A stretch of DNA of 64,000 nucleotides from positions 17,249,652 through 17,313,651 of the forward strand of contig NC_049995.1 in the NCBI RefSeq assembly GCF_000003815.2. Direction: 5' to 3'. How positions within the stretch are numbered: position 1 is the stretch's first letter; each line of letters opens with the position of its first letter. Below are positions 54,165-63,921 of the stretch, one piece after another. A program made the translations under genes and the position numbers. Below the pieces are notes generated by a model. The model searched no databases. It saw only the letters and a program-made list of their open reading frames with translations, and was not told the DNA's origin. This DNA is from Branchiostoma floridae (taxonomy: Eukaryota > Chordata > Leptocardii > Amphioxiformes > Branchiostomatidae).

Positions 54165-54815
54165 GTTGCTCAGATCTATGTCCGGAACATGGATCGTAGC
54201 CGAGGGAGCAGACCAGTTCGCAAGGCGTCGGATAGACTTGTGCCATTCCGACGGGTGAGTCGTCTTCATGTCCTCGATGTGGTCCTTGTAGTAGGTTTTC
54301 TTTTCTTGTAGAATGTCCCTGGCTATCTTGTTTCGAAGGAACCTGTAGAGAGTCATTTGTCCGTTACTGTGTGCTCGCTGTCTCTTGTGAATCAAACTCT
54401 TTAGTGCAGCGGTGAACCAGGGCTTGTCCTTGTGGTGTAGTTTTGCCTTCTTCTCGGGAAAGAATCTGTCCATTGCTTCGTGGAGGGTGCGATAGAAAGC
54501 TAATGTCTTACTGTCCACGGTGGCTTCTTCGAGCACTTCATCCCAGTTATGTGTTGTGATCCAGCGTCCGAATGCACGAAGACTAGAGTCCGGCATGGGG
54601 CGCACGAGCACGTCCTTGGTCTTATTCGGTGTCTTCGGGTGAACCCTAGGTTGCCACCAAACTGCTTTGTGGTCGCTGTTTCCTATAGGGTTGATCACCG
54701 CTGGGGCATTGTAGTACGACTTCAGGTTGGTTATAACCACATCTAAAGTTGCTTCCCCGCGGGTTGGAGAGTTGACTACCTGTTGAAGTTGATGGGCCAG
54801 GAGGAGTGGCTAGAG
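54165..54815 (-). CDS. LINE endonuclease C-terminus and connector (partial)
   Basis: The frame continues into the RT at 47658-49190 once the nested transposon is set aside. NSPTRGEATLDVVITN and NPIGNSDHKAVWW are the closing motifs of an AP-type endonuclease (catalytic S-D-H). Then comes a Lys/Arg-rich connector with KPWFTAALKSLIHKRQRAH. The frame runs open past the ATG at 54740 to the truncation near 54815. Confidence 0.85.
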
Positions 54816-54820
54816 GTACC

Positions 54821-55480
54821 AAATCGCTTCACCTCACAAAGTACAAATTAAAGTATCAGACAAAATATCAGGGTGTGGTCACAATCTAGTCACTGTTTAT
54901 CAATTACTAATAGGCACAGAGTTTCTGCGAGTGCTGGACTGAAGGAAGTGATCATTTCAAAGTGGAACAAGTTACATAGTGTCACTCAAGTTATTTACTT
55001 AAAGAGAATTCTTTTGTTTGTATTGCATAACCTGTAAACTACCCTATGGTGGCGTAACACACCAGGTTTATACTGACTGAAGTGTACAAACTGCATATCT
55101 GATAGATTTAATATGTTTAAGGTTGAGAATGGCTAATCATACCAGGTCCCTGCAGTAATGGTATGTTCCATGCAGGGTTGTCTCTAGCTTTCAGTTTCTG
55201 CCCATCAAGCCCATTGTAATGTGTTTAGTCAGGACAAATTTTTGGGGTGTTGCAAGAAAAAGGTAATATTTGGTACCTCTAGAAATTGGAAGCCCATGTT
55301 GTAAACTTTTGTTGTGAAATCTGTTTTTTCAAGCTTATACATTTGTAAAAATACATTTCATGAATTTCATGTCATGAAAATCAGAGTTATGGGCAGACCA
55401 GGTAAATTTTTGTCTGTTCCAACAGTTTTGTAAGAAGTCCTTTTGATAAAAGCTTTGAAACAGAACAAAACTTTACGTCT
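54821..55480. other. spacer without a gene
   Basis: Array spacer resuming after the LINE, most similar to 39830-40448. No gene seen. Confidence 0.4.
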
Positions 55481-55671
55481 TTCAGTGAATAATTTCATCA
55501 GGTTGGTAAAATACTTAATCACAAATTTAAAGTTCTTTAATATGCAAAACCATCTTGTTAATAGCCAACTTTTCGATGTACTCCAGGACCTGTACTCCAG
55601 TATAGCCCTGACGAAGATGACAGACTGTCGTCAAAACGTTGGCTCTGCATTAATTTTGAACTTGGTGAAGT
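55481..55671 (+). mobile_element. small insert with hammerhead-like fold, copy 2
   Basis: Sister of 40449-40652 at the equivalent spacer position, between ACTTTACGTCT (55470-55480) and ATTTTACATCT (55672-55682). At 55564-55643 it has GCCAACTTTT pairing with AAAACGTTGGC around CTGACGA, a GATGACA/TGTCGTC hairpin and AAAAC. The CTGANGA core is preserved; the GAAAC core is changed to AAAAC. Confidence 0.55.
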
Positions 55672-55765
55672 ATTTTACATCTGTTACACATTTTAGTCAT
55701 TACATAATCCTGTGTCAAAACCAAACGCGCCCACTGACATAATATAATAATAACTCTGTAATAGC

Positions 55766-55771
55766 TTTATT
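55766..55771 (-). terminator. candidate poly(A) signal for the 56659-58560 gene
   Basis: AATAAA on the minus strand in the conserved block, about 890 nt beyond the stop codon. Confidence 0.35.
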
Positions 55772-56658
55772 GCAAACCAATCGTACATGGCACTGATGAA
55801 TATGGCATCTATGGGTTACATAACATGTTGCTACAGTTAAAGGCTAATGTACCTCAATTGAACTCACAAATATATTTAATGTGAAGAGTGATAATGACTT
55901 TGGTGATTTTCTAATTTTTTTAAATATTTTGGAGATTTTTTTGGTTTTACTTGTATTTTTAACAAAGTGATGGGGACAAAACAGGTGTATAAATACCTTT
56001 ACAACTTCCCCTGTCATACATAAAATACAGTATGAACAAATATACAACACTAATAAGTACAGTGCAGAATCAATGATATTTACATGTCCTAGTGGGTTAA
56101 ATCATATATATATTATTATATGATTGTAAATGCAAAAATGTTTGCAGTGGTTTTATGTTGAACTTCGCGGTTTTTGCAGTGTCTGCTTCACTGCAAACTC
56201 AAAACCGTTGCTAATGTTTTCCCTTTACCATATGCTACCAGTTCCCCTAAGTTCCCCTGCCATGCGCACTTAAGCACCATCCACATTAAATTTTATTGAG
56301 TGCAGTGCAGAATTGATGGTATCTAGTCCTAATGGGTTAGATCACATACAGTTACAGTAACTGTAACTGTCAGTAATTGAAGAAATGTTCACGTTTTTTG
56401 CAATGGCCACATCGCCACAAACTCAAAACCATTAACATTTTCCATTACAGTATAGGAGTACTCAAACTCAAAACCACCAAAAATATTCCACTTTGCCGCC
56501 ACCGCAAAATTACATCCTTGGGTACTTACAGGCATTTACAGTCACCTCACTTTGTTAACATACACCATTTCTTAAAAATGACTTTTTCAAAGTTTGTGAA
56601 ATGAATCCAGGCAGTGAGACTGCAGAGTGGTACAGTTTGCTCCTCACCTGACTCAGGT
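55772..56658. other. spacer without a gene
   Basis: Closest to 9962-10818 and 40900-41760 up to about 56220, then closer to the 8000 region, so it is itself a mosaic. It has GTTACAGTAACTGTAACTG at 56350. No gene seen. Confidence 0.4.
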
Positions 56659-58560
56659 TCAGTAGGTGGGAAATATGGAGACTGTGTTTATCCTAACATC
56701 AGTCACTACCAGCTGTCCCTGTGGTGCCATGGCAACAGCACATGGCCATTCCATGTCAGTAGTGATGTGTTTGAGGAATTTTCCTGTCTTGTCAAAGATC
56801 TCCACACGGCTGTTTCGACTGTCTGCCACAATGATGTTACCTGCCCTGTCTGTACAGATGCCATGGGGATCCTTCAGCTGACCTTCACCACTTCCCTTAC
56901 CTCCAAACTGGAACAGAAACTGTCCGTCCTTGTTGTACACATAGACACGGTGATTGTCCCAGTCTGACACAAGAATGTTCCCTTCCCCATCCACAGTGAT
57001 GTACCATGGATGCTTCATCCACTGCTGCTGACCCACAGTTCTCACAAGTGTCCCATCTGGCCTGAATACCAAAACTTCACCATGTGGGCTGAACAAGTCT
57101 ATGGCTTGTGTGATGAGGATGTGGTTCCTCCTGGTATCCACGGCAACTCCTCTGTTTTCCTCTGACTCCTGTAGGTCAAACTTCCTCAGCACCCTACCCT
57201 GTTTGTTGTATTGCACAGCAGAGTCAGCATAGCCTGTCCTCCCCACCACCCACAGGTTCCCCTTCCCGTCCATGGCAACATCCTCTGGTTCCATCTCCTG
57301 TCCACCTGACACGACTGTTGGGAACTGTCTCACAAATGTTCCCTGCAGGGTGAAGACTTGGATTCTCAGGTTCCCATTGTCTGCTACAAAGATCTCTCCT
57401 TCATCTGACACTGTGACACCATGTGGACCCTTGAACTCTCTTGGTCCATGTCCCCTTCTACCAAATGTTGTCGTCTGATCATGAGACTGAGGCTCCCCTT
57501 GCCTTTGGCAACCATGGCGAAGACCCCTGCCCGTTGCTACATTAGTAGTAGACGCAAGTAGTGCTAGGATTGGTGTAGGTTGATGCTTCCCTTTCCTTCT
57601 GCGATGACTTCTGCCCCTTGCAGCAGGTGCTGCTGGTATAGGTGCAGATGGGAGAGACTGGACTGTTACATGTCCCAATACTGGCACTGGGGTTTCTGTG
57701 GGCTGAAAGACAGCAGGCTGGGTTTGTACTGGAGTTGGTGCTGCTTTTCCTCTGTACTTTCCTACCACCTCTGTCAAAGTAGTTTCCTGACTGAGAAATT
57801 CGACCCATCCCTGCTGCAGTTCTTGTTCTGCTCGATCACAGGCAGCAGACAGTTTATTGACATCTGCAAACACCCTGTCCCTTTCAATCTGTATTTCCTC
57901 AAAAGTCTTGTTGTGTATTTGTTGTGATTCAGACAATAGGTGGTCCTTTCTTTCTGTGAGTTTCTGCACCATTTGGTTGTAGGCCTGAATGATGCTGTTG
58001 TCTCTCTGCTGTTTCTGTTCATTCAGGTTTTTCTCCTTTTTCCTCAGACCTCTGATGAAGCTGTAGTAACTTTCCAGAATGTTCCTCCCCTCATTGATCA
58101 AGGCCTGGACTGTAGAACTCCTTTCCTGTGCAGCTTTTTTGATGGTTGTTGTGCCATGGCCATCATGAGCCTGTTCTAAACACTGTTTGCAAATTGGAAT
58201 CTGACACTGTTTACAGTAAAGTTCGAGCACCTCAGAGGGGTGAAAGCTGCAACTGTATCCAGACTGGGGCTGTTCCCTTGTTTCCCCTGACAGTGTAGCC
58301 TGGTTTTGCAGCCTCTCACACAGACTTGTAACTAGGTGGTTGTCTGGCAAACCTGTGACCCCCTGGGGTGGTAGCCTGACCTGCTGACGACAGATTGGGC
58401 ACTGGAAGGCCCCTCCCCTCCCTGCATGGTCCTGTAGACAGTCCTGACAGAAGGTGTGCTGACAGGGCAGCACCTTGGGCCTGGTTAACAGCTCCAGGCA
58501 GATGTTGCAGGTCAGTTCTTCTTGAAACTGTGTCCCCAAGCTTGACGGTGCAGCCGCCAT
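56659..58560 (-). CDS. TRIM-NHL E3 ubiquitin ligase-like protein, full architecture
   Basis: 633 residues from MAAAPSSLG. RING C18, C21, C33, H35, C38, C41, C55, C58. It carries the NHLVTSLCERLQNQATL variant after the RING. B-box2: CSFHPSEVLELYCKQC...CKQCLEQAHDGH. Coiled coil about 150-265. PTPVQTQPAVFQPTETP is followed by a linker of two unequal modules (GRSHRRRKGKHQP, GRGLRHGCQRQGEPQS). The NHL region begins GVTVSDEGEIFVADNGN and ends VRINTVSIFPTY; its last 50 codons are nearly identical to the 41761-43090 locus. All metal ligands are present and the frame is intact. Likely a working member, acting as an E3 ligase with a propeller for target choice. Its promoter spacing is longer than in sister genes because of an insert at about 58709-58905. 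Confidence 0.9.
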   Translation of the reverse strand: MAAAPSSLGTQFQEELTCNICLELLTRPKVLPCQHTFCQDCLQDHAGRGGAFQCPICRQQVRLPPQGVTGLPDNHLVTSLCERLQNQATLSGETREQPQSGYSCSFHPSEVLELYCKQCQIPICKQCLEQAHDGHGTTTIKKAAQERSSTVQALINEGRNILESYYSFIRGLRKKEKNLNEQKQQRDNSIIQAYNQMVQKLTERKDHLLSESQQIHNKTFEEIQIERDRVFADVNKLSAACDRAEQELQQGWVEFLSQETTLTEVVGKYRGKAAPTPVQTQPAVFQPTETPVPVLGHVTVQSLPSAPIPAAPAARGRSHRRRKGKHQPTPILALLASTTNVATGRGLRHGCQRQGEPQSHDQTTTFGRRGHGPREFKGPHGVTVSDEGEIFVADNGNLRIQVFTLQGTFVRQFPTVVSGGQEMEPEDVAMDGKGNLWVVGRTGYADSAVQYNKQGRVLRKFDLQESEENRGVAVDTRRNHILITQAIDLFSPHGEVLVFRPDGTLVRTVGQQQWMKHPWYITVDGEGNILVSDWDNHRVYVYNKDGQFLFQFGGKGSGEGQLKDPHGICTDRAGNIIVADSRNSRVEIFDKTGKFLKHITTDMEWPCAVAMAPQGQLVVTDVRINTVSIFPTY

Positions 58561-58708
58561 TTTGTTGTCCTTTTGACCTTGTGAAGTAAGCCCTCCAAAG
58601 CTACGAAACCGGTTTCAGCCTCAGGCTAAAAATGACACAAAGCTACTTAACACATACATGTACGTGACGCGTACAAGTAAAATTTACGTGTTCAATTGTG
58701 TGTGTTAC

Positions 58709-58905
58709 ACACCTTTCACAAGTTCTCAGTCGTTCTAACACGGCCGGTGGGCGACGCAAGCATGACTCGGAGCTAGCAGGGATAGGGACGAGATGTCATT
58801 ATTATAATTTCATTCCATGACTTCAGTGTCCTGTGCACCTGCGCGCCGGACCAAACCATTCTCAACTAGGGGTGCTCAACTAGGGGTGTTTCCACATCCT
58901 TACAT
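58709..58905. other. foreign segment between start codon and TATA of the 56659-58560 gene
   Basis: About 200 bp that sister promoters lack. It has GC-rich words (ACGGCCGGTGGGCGACG, CTGCGCGCCGG) and a direct repeat CTCAACTAGGGGTG (58861-58889). The usual GTGCTTTATAGAAG element follows at about 58906, now some 350 nt from the start codon. Confidence 0.4.
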
Positions 58906-59221
58906 GTGCTTTATAGAAGTTTAATTTGCTTTTATAAAATGGTAGGTGACAAGTGGTGTGCCTGTTTCCCTATCAGTACCCTAGAAAAACCTTCCTATCC
59001 TAGACTTTTGGGGGGTTGGACAGTGGAGTTAGAATTTTTATTCAGCCTGATTGAAGTTAAAACATGTGTTAACTGTCTATTATACACAAAATTAAAGTTT
59101 GGCATTGAAAGACAAGTGTCCTCATGCATTTCAATTTGTTCACCTGTATTGCAATAAGTATCACTCGTGTTTTGGCCAGCCTAAAATAAATTACAAGAAA
59201 GAAAAAGATAATCCCCATATA

Positions 59222-60296
59222 ACAGGGCCGCCCTAAGATGCCTCCTGCCCTAAGATGGCACAGATTTTTTGCTGATCTTATTATGCATAAGTACGCCGTG
59301 TTTGTTGCCACTGACTATGATGATTAGAAAGGTAAATATACCAAGTCCAAACAAACAGCTGTTTTTTCCATTAAAAAAATACTTACACATATTCACTTCC
59401 CTTTTTTTTGAAGACAGACTTTTCACAATAATGTTGGTAGCGCCGAATCACTGTGGTCATCTGTTACTAGGTATTGGTGGCTCGTGTTCCTAAATATACA
59501 ACCTGTACAAAACAGCCACACAACTGTCATACACATAAGAAATAAAGCTTCACAAAACACTACAAATATTTGTCTTCAAATGTTTGTTGAGTAGAAGACT
59601 GGCCATAGAAAAAACAACGTAAGCATCACCGCCGTTGTTTTCCCCAGGGAGTGTGTCCCCGAAGGTGGTAGACGAGCAAACGCCCCAAAGATTTGTTCCT
59701 CTAACAAATGATTCGTGCCATCTATAAAAATGAAACTTCACAGAGTGATGTCGAATATGTTTCCCAATACGTACAGAGTTTTTTTTTTGATTTTGGTGTT
59801 GTCGTTTTTCGTAATGATTTTGTTAGTCGGGCCGCCACATTCAGTGCATTTCGCCCATTTCCCATGAAAACACGACCTGGATTGTGAAAGATTTAGCCCT
59901 CCTCGCGGGAGACAAGAAGCACACACAATCACAATTCTACTGTCAAAAGAAAGCTAATATATCATAGAATTAGAATTGTTATTTATGTTTATCTAAAATT
60001 GGTCACCAGCTTCCGAAGAGAGCAAATTACAAAAGCGTGTCAAGTTAGGGCGCACTGTCTAACGCAGCTCAAAATCGGAAGTTATATTCACGATAACGTC
60101 CTCAGCGTTTGCCAGCTGTAACGCGGAGGGTGAAGGCTTCATGAACAGTATGGATGCCTTCCTTATCCAAGTATGGTCTTAAGATGAATGTGTTAAAAAT
60201 TGATTGATCAAAACTCGACCACTCTTTGGCAACTAATGATGGAGCGCCGTGAGTTCGAGCGCGTAAAAAGCGTAGCATCTTAGGGCGGCCCCGGGT
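59222..60296. mobile_element. TIR DNA element related to 15684-16760, inverted
   Basis: About 1.07 kb with inverted ends GGCCGCCCTAAGATGC (59227) / GCATCTTAGGGCGGCC (60275-60290). A second CCTAAGATGG follows just inside the left end. On the minus strand, frames at 59738-59932 and 59550-59741 include CASCLPRGG...GKWAKCTECGGPTN, a Cys-pair pattern that may be left from a transposase zinc domain, partly conserved in the other copy. No intact transposase. Exact ends and TA duplication are uncertain here. Confidence 0.65.
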
Positions 60297-61550
60297 TTAT
60301 ATTATATAATTTTATAACCGACTCTAATTTTTTCAGGACAGAAACCGAAACACAACATGTGTTTTCCTAGGCCTTAACACTACACCTGACCACACCGGGC
60401 TCTATGTACAAGCTATGGGGAAGGAGAACCTTAATGAAATATATTTCGCTCAGGATATGTCTTCCATGCAAGTACTGAATATATCATGAAGCATGATTAT
60501 TGCATTAAATCTAGCACCTGTTTACCAACTTTTTCAAGTTATTCCACTCAACATTTCTGTCTCCAGTGTGAATATCCAGTTCATGATCACCTCACAAAAT
60601 ATCAGACAAAATATTGGGATGTGGTCACAGTTTAGGCACACAGAATGGTAAAGAATATTTTTACTGAATATCAATTTGGAACAGTTTCTTAGTATCCATG
60701 GCTGAAAGAAATTATCCTAAAGTATTTGGGCCACTTCAACGCTGAACAAGTTACACGCTTAGTTAAAGTGGAAGAAAATTTTGTTTGTTTGTATTGCATA
60801 CCTGGTAAGCAGCCTTCTACACACCAGGTAACTGAAAACTACAGAATTATTATTGTAACATGTTTGGGCTTGAGAAAGGTTTAATCATACCTGGTCTCTG
60901 CAGTTAGATGGTATGTTCCATACAGGGTTGTCTCCAGCTTCCAGATATTGTCCATCAAGCACATTGGAAGGCGTTAAACATGATTAATGTTTAGCGAGTT
61001 GACACAACTAGAAATTGGAAGCCCATGTTGTAAACTTTTGTTGTGAAATCTGTCATGTCAAGCTTATAAAAATGTGTTTTCATGAATTTCATGTCATGAA
61101 AATCAAATTTATGGCCAGATCAGGGAAATTTTGTCTGTCCCAACAGTTTTGTAAGAAGTCCCTTTGATAAAAGCTCTGAAACAAAACAAAATTTAACCTC
61201 AGAGTGTTACCCATTTTAGTCATTACATTCTTGTGTCAAAACCAAATGCAGCCACAGACAGAACATAATAATGATACTCTGTAATAACTTTATTGCACAC
61301 CAATTGTACAAGGTACGAGGTATGACATCTACATGTAAGGTACATAACTGCAGTTCTATAGGGCTTATGTACCAGCTAATACAAGTGTGTGTAGTATGGG
61401 AAATGGGCTTTTACAATCATTGGAGGAGTTTCTAGCGTCTAGAATTCTTTGATATATTTTCCTATATACACCATGGAGGGGTTGTCACATCTCCTTATGC
61501 ACTTCAAGTTACTCTTCAGGGCTATTGAGATGAGTCCTTATACATATCAA
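60297..61550. other. spacer without a gene
   Basis: Array spacer, more diverged than the others between 60300 and 60900, then similar to 2270-2900. No gene seen. Confidence 0.4.
61289..61294 (-). terminator. candidate poly(A) signal for the 62159-63478 gene
   Basis: AATAAA on the minus strand in the conserved block, about 870 nt past the stop codon. Confidence 0.35.
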
Positions 61551-61589
61551 ATCAAGGAGCTTTTATCAACTTGATAAAAGCTCCTTGAT
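61551..61589. repeat. perfect 39-bp palindrome (19 + 1 + 19)
   Basis: ATCAAGGAGCTTTTATCAA, a single C, then the exact reverse complement. The homologous place near 2900-2945 has an imperfect version, so the palindrome has been perfected here. Confidence 0.9.
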
Positions 61590-62158
61590 CAAATGTAAAG
61601 AACACATCAAGTGTAAAAGAATTACACACCGATTGAGCTTCATACCTTCTCTTGAAAATAGAAAATACAAAAATTGGATGCAAAGAATCAGATGATGATA
61701 TTTGAGATTTTTGTATTTTTTGTTTTATGTGTTTATCGCATTTGTGTGAAAGAGGGCAAAACAGGTGTTTAAACACATTTACCAGTGACAATGATATACA
61801 AATGTAATTAGAGCAGTGTAGATTAATTATATCTACTAGTGGGTTCAATTATACTGTACAATATTTACCGGTAATGCAGAAATGTTGGTGGTGGTTTTAT
61901 GTTCACATTTTATGCGGTGGCCGCATCACAACCGCAGACATTTTTCCATTACAGTATATGGTGCTATTGCAAACTAAAAAAATCAACTGTTCTAATACTC
62001 CCGCTACCACGCAATAAATTCCCTGCGCACATAAATGCATATACAGTCACCTCACTATACAGACATACATCATTTCTTAAAACGACTTTCTCAAAGTTTG
62101 TGAAATGAGTGAGACTGCCGTGTGATGCAGTCTGCTTCTATTGTTACCTGACTCAGGT
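61590..62158. other. spacer without a gene
   Basis: Near-identical to 18640-18922 in its second half, consistent with a conversion tract that also covers the last part of the adjoining gene. Confidence 0.45.
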
Positions 62159-63478
62159 TCAGTAGGTGGGAAATATGGAGACTGTGTGGTTCTCTATATC
62201 AGTCACTACCAGCTGTCCCTGTGGTGCCATGGCAACAGCACATGGCCATCCCATGTCTGTAGTGATGTGTTTGAGGAATTTTCCTGTCTTGTCAAACATC
62301 TCCACACGCCTGTTTCCCTGGTCTGCCACAATGATGTTACCTGCCCTGTCTGTACAGATGCCACTGGGACCCCAAAGCTGACCTTTACCTCTTCCCTCAC
62401 CTCCAAACGGGAACATGAACTGTCCGTCCTTGTTGTACACATGGATACAGTTATTGCGACAGTCTGACACAAGAATGTTCCCTTCCCTACCCACAGTGAT
62501 GTACCGTGGGAACCTCATCCCCTGCTGCTGACCCACAGTTCTCACAAGTGTCCCATCTGGCCTGTACACCAAAACTTCACCATGCAGGTTGAGCAAGTGT
62601 CCTGTGATTTGTGTGATGAGGATGTGGTTCCTCCTGGTATCCACAGCAACTCCTCTGTACCACTCTGACTCCTGTAGGTCAAACTTCCTCAGCACCCTGC
62701 CCTGTTTGTTGTACTGCACAGCAAATTGAGCAAACTCTGTCCTCCCCACCACCCACAGGTTCCCCTTCCCGTCCAGGGCCACATCCTCTGGTTTTATCTT
62801 CTCTTCACGTCTTGGCACCACTGTTGGGAACTGTCTTACAAATGTTCCCTGCAGGGTGAAGACTTGGATTCTCTGGTTATCCCTGTCTGCTACAAAGATC
62901 TCCCCTTCTTCTGACACTGTAACACCGGATGGACTATAAAACTGTCCTGGCCCAAATCCTGATTTACCAATTGTTGTCCTGTGATATTGAGACTGAGGCT
63001 CCCCTTGCCATTGGTTACCATGGCGATGACCCCTCCCCCTTGCTGCACGTTCTGCTGGGATTGGTGCAGGTGCAGGTGCAGGGGCTGAGTGACGACCAAA
63101 CTGTCCTGTTCCTGATCTCTTTCCACCAAATCTCACCCTCTGAGAATGCTGCTCTCTTTCCCTGTGGTTACCATGGTGATGACCTGTACCCCTTGCTGCT
63201 GGACCTGACAGCGAAGTCTGCTGTTGGAGTATCTCACACATATTTGCCGCCATGAGATTGTCTGGCAAACCTGTGACCCCCTGGGGTGGCAGCCTGACCT
63301 GCTGACGACAGTTTGGGCACTGGAAGGCCCCTCCCCTCCCTGCATGGTCCTGTAGACAGTCCTGACAGAAGGTGTGCTGACAGGGCAGCACCTTGGGCCT
63401 GGTGAACAGCTCCAGGCAGATGCTGCAGGTCAGTTCTTCATGGAACTGTGTCCCCAAACTTGACGATGCAGTCGCCAT
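62159..63478 (-). CDS. TRIM-NHL protein, short form (RING + two linkers + NHL)
   Basis: 439 residues from MATASSSLG (Ala3 to Thr against the family). RING C18, C21, C33, H35, C38, C41, C55, C58. After MCEILQQQTSLSG it goes straight to two His-rich linker modules (GHHHGNHREREQ, GHRHGNQWQGEPQS) joined by an Ala-Pro stretch, with no B-box or coiled coil. This is the same plan as the first half of the fused gene. The NHL region is a mosaic. From about 62488 upward it matches the second half of the fused gene (PRREEKIKPEDVALDGKGN). From 62487 to the stop it is almost identical to the split gene at 18923 (SDCRNNCIHVYNKDGQFMF). The frame is intact, so probably expressed; predicted RING ligase with altered oligomerisation. 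Confidence 0.87.
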   Translation of the reverse strand: MATASSSLGTQFHEELTCSICLELFTRPKVLPCQHTFCQDCLQDHAGRGGAFQCPNCRQQVRLPPQGVTGLPDNLMAANMCEILQQQTSLSGPAARGTGHHHGNHREREQHSQRVRFGGKRSGTGQFGRHSAPAPAPAPIPAERAARGRGHRHGNQWQGEPQSQYHRTTIGKSGFGPGQFYSPSGVTVSEEGEIFVADRDNQRIQVFTLQGTFVRQFPTVVPRREEKIKPEDVALDGKGNLWVVGRTEFAQFAVQYNKQGRVLRKFDLQESEWYRGVAVDTRRNHILITQITGHLLNLHGEVLVYRPDGTLVRTVGQQQGMRFPRYITVGREGNILVSDCRNNCIHVYNKDGQFMFPFGGEGRGKGQLWGPSGICTDRAGNIIVADQGNRRVEMFDKTGKFLKHITTDMGWPCAVAMAPQGQLVVTDIENHTVSIFPTY

Positions 63479-63565
63479 TTTGTTATCTTTCCGACCTTCT
63501 GCAGTAAGCCAGCCAACGCTGCAGAACCGGTTCCAGCCTTAGGCTAAAAATGACGCAAAGCTAGT

Positions 63566-63603
63566 GAACACGTACAGTACATGTACAAGTACTGTACGTG
63601 TTC
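63566..63603. repeat. perfect hairpin in the promoter of the 62159-63478 gene
   Basis: GAACACGTACAGTAC, an 8-base loop, then its exact reverse complement GTACTGTACGTGTTC. It lies about 90-125 nt upstream of the start codon, where sister genes have the single CACGTCA/TGACGTG word. Confidence 0.85.
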
Positions 63604-63633
63604 AGTTGTATGCTTAATAAATGTATGTGGGAG

Positions 63634-63921
63634 TTAAAAAAAGTTAAACCCTTCCCGCGCCAAGATGGCGCATAAGGGGGTGCCCATCTCTGTTTCATTA
63701 GCCCTGGGCCACACACAACGCAATCACTACAGTAGGGAGCTAGTCCACTTAGGTAGTGGTGTGTGTTCAACTTCCATACTCTTTCCCGAATGCTGAGTGC
63801 CAAGCAGAGAAAGCAGCATGTACCATTTTTAAAGTCTTTGGTATTACTCCGCCAGGATCGAACTCACAACCTTCCGAATGCAAGGCGAACATTCTACCCA
63901 CTAGGCCATTGCACCGGCTAC
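63634..63921 (-). mobile_element. tRNA-derived SINE
   Basis: 288 bp on the minus strand. The tRNA-like head has an A box (TGGCCTAGTGGG) and a B box (GAGTTCGATCC) at about 63850-63915, and the tail is ACTTTTTTTAACT-like at the left end. It is flanked by the 12-bp direct repeat TGTATGTGGGAG (63622-63633, 63922-63933). It inserted in the 5' flank of the last TRIM gene, about 150 nt upstream of its start codon and just beyond the TTAATAA element. Confidence 0.88.

Larger units (their letters stand above)
47313..54820 (-). mobile_element. LINE interrupted by a DNA transposon
   Basis: Minus-strand non-LTR retrotransposon. Its 3' end at 47313 is a (CT)n tail in element sense (GA repeat 47313-47338). 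Coding parts: RT at 47658-49190 and the end of the endonuclease plus connector at 54165-54815. A 4.96-kb TIR transposon (49200-54155) lies between them. Without it the protein reads on smoothly (DLSNKAG then IADAINKHL). The LINE is 5'-truncated within the endonuclease. Host spacer (ACACAGAACA / CGCTTCACCTCAC) resumes on both sides. Confidence 0.88.

Noticed and set aside
63850-63921. tRNA gene on the minus strand
   Set aside because: Also a SINE head, bounded by a 12-bp target duplication and followed by a SINE body.
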